This document shows, piece by piece, positions 5,499 to 5,776 of a stretch of 5,776 bases of DNA (position 1 is its first letter; each line of letters begins with the position of its first letter). Both the position numbers and the translations under genes were made by a program. Source of the stretch: RGIG8748 sp045545635 (lineage in GTDB: Bacteria; Bacillota; Clostridia; UMGS1810). The DNA lies in NCBI GenBank assembly GCA_045545635.1, contig JAZQBI010000033.1, positions 1 through 5,776 of the forward strand, read 5' to 3'. Under the pieces are notes generated by a model. That model was not told where the DNA came from. It made no database searches and saw only the letters and a list, made by a program, of their open reading frames with translations.

Positions 5499-5776
5499 AT
5501 GAAACTTCCGACAGAACCTAAATACGGTTTTCGAAAGAGAATGAGAAAAATCCACAAAGAATATGTCAGGGATTTTTCTCTTACAAAGAAAAATAGCGAA
5601 TTCGAATTTGTAAATGGTGTTACACTTGTTTTGCCAAAATCCTCCGGTGTTGTGATAAGGTGTGCCGGAGAGGATTTTGTTAATTATCTTTTTACCTCAA
5701 TGAGTGTTTCTGCAATGGTTGGCTATGTGCCTGCCGGAGAAACTTCGGTATATCTTAATATAGATTCTTCAATTGA
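5499..5776 (+). CDS. N-terminal part of an unidentified protein, possibly a GH20/DUF4838-like glycosidase; 3' end outside window
   Basis: The frame is open from the ATG at 5499 to the window edge (92 complete codons). The first 25 or so residues are rich in Lys and Arg and not hydrophobic, so there is no signal peptide. Then comes an alternating strand-helix pattern: FEFVNGVTLVLPKSS, VVIRCAGEDFVNYLFTSMSV, and TSVYLNID. A strand containing a Pro, then a helix with a short-chain residue pair and a Tyr-Leu, then a strand, resembles the zincin-like accessory domain placed before the barrel in GH20 hexosaminidases, GH67 and DUF4838 proteins. That resemblance is weak and no catalytic residue falls within the window. 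The gap to the oxidoreductase is 13 bases, so it belongs to the same operon. If it is GH20, the cluster would lean towards N-acetylhexosamine substrates. The existence of the gene is well supported; the family is a guess. Confidence 0.75.
   Translation, partial: MKLPTEPKYGFRKRMRKIHKEYVRDFSLTKKNSEFEFVNGVTLVLPKSSGVVIRCAGEDFVNYLFTSMSVSAMVGYVPAGETSVYLNIDSSI
5543..5580. repeat. Perfect 11-base inverted repeat inside the last gene
   Basis: GAGAAAAATCC at 5543-5553 is the exact reverse complement of GGATTTTTCTC at 5570-5580, with a 16-base loop. It lies in codons 15-28 of the last gene. It is not followed by a T-run, so it does not look like a standard terminator; chance in AT-rich coding DNA is possible. 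Confidence 0.5.
5636..5678. repeat. Imperfect 12-base-pair stem-loop inside the last gene
   Basis: AAAATCCTCCGG at 5636-5647 can pair with CCGGAG (5665-5670) and GATTTT (5673-5678), leaving a 2-base AG bulge and a 17-base loop. The stem top is GC-rich and the base AT-rich. It lies in coding sequence about 56 bases after the first inverted repeat; whether it forms in the mRNA is unknown. Confidence 0.4.

Noticed and set aside
5066..5557. 163-codon open frame on the minus strand opposite the oxidoreductase, and other long minus-strand frames over the GH3 genes
   Set aside because: They lie antisense to clearly conserved genes, lack ribosome binding sites and recognisable motifs, and their composition is that of a reverse shadow.

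Overview
The window is a fragment of one long co-directional gene cluster on the + strand. Its moderately AT-rich DNA, AGGAG-type ribosome binding sites, heavy use of ATA and AGA codons and the protein families present suggest a Gram-positive anaerobe of the Clostridia, plausibly a gut or rumen Lachnospiraceae/Oscillospiraceae relative. That assignment is inference from style; no taxonomic marker is present.

Layout, left to right: (1) the C-terminal part of an SGNH/GDSL-type esterase (2-391, 5' end outside the window); (2) a 541-residue family 3 glycoside hydrolase (398-2023); (3) a second, paralogous 542-residue GH3 protein (2054-3682); (4) a 210-residue alpha/beta-hydrolase esterase (3687-4319); (5) a 379-residue Gfo/Idh/MocA-type NAD-dependent oxidoreductase (4346-5485); (6) the first 92 codons of a protein that may begin with a GH20/DUF4838-like zincin-fold accessory domain (5499 to the window end). 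Gaps are 6, 30, 4, 26 and 13 bases, each start has a recognisable Shine-Dalgarno sequence, and I see no convincing promoter or intrinsic terminator between genes, so the set reads as one polycistronic transcript. There is no stretch of 300 bases without a gene.

Together the genes look like a cytoplasmic pathway for decorated oligosaccharides: two esterases could remove acyl groups, GH3 and the possible GH20-like enzyme could cleave sugars, and the oxidoreductase could oxidise or epimerise a released sugar. None of the four complete proteins shows a signal peptide. The actual substrate cannot be read from the sequence.

The most interesting point is the GH3 pair. Both copies carry Asn where the NagZ-type catalytic Asp-His dyad has Asp; the second copy has also lost the Asp of the D-x-E motif that lines the -1 subsite. 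Identity between the copies is very uneven: about 33% over the first 90 residues, about 71% over the barrel core, and about 91% over the last 112 residues. This suggests paralogues with different sugar specificity and a strongly constrained C-terminal domain. No mobile element, CRISPR array, tRNA or rRNA gene was seen.
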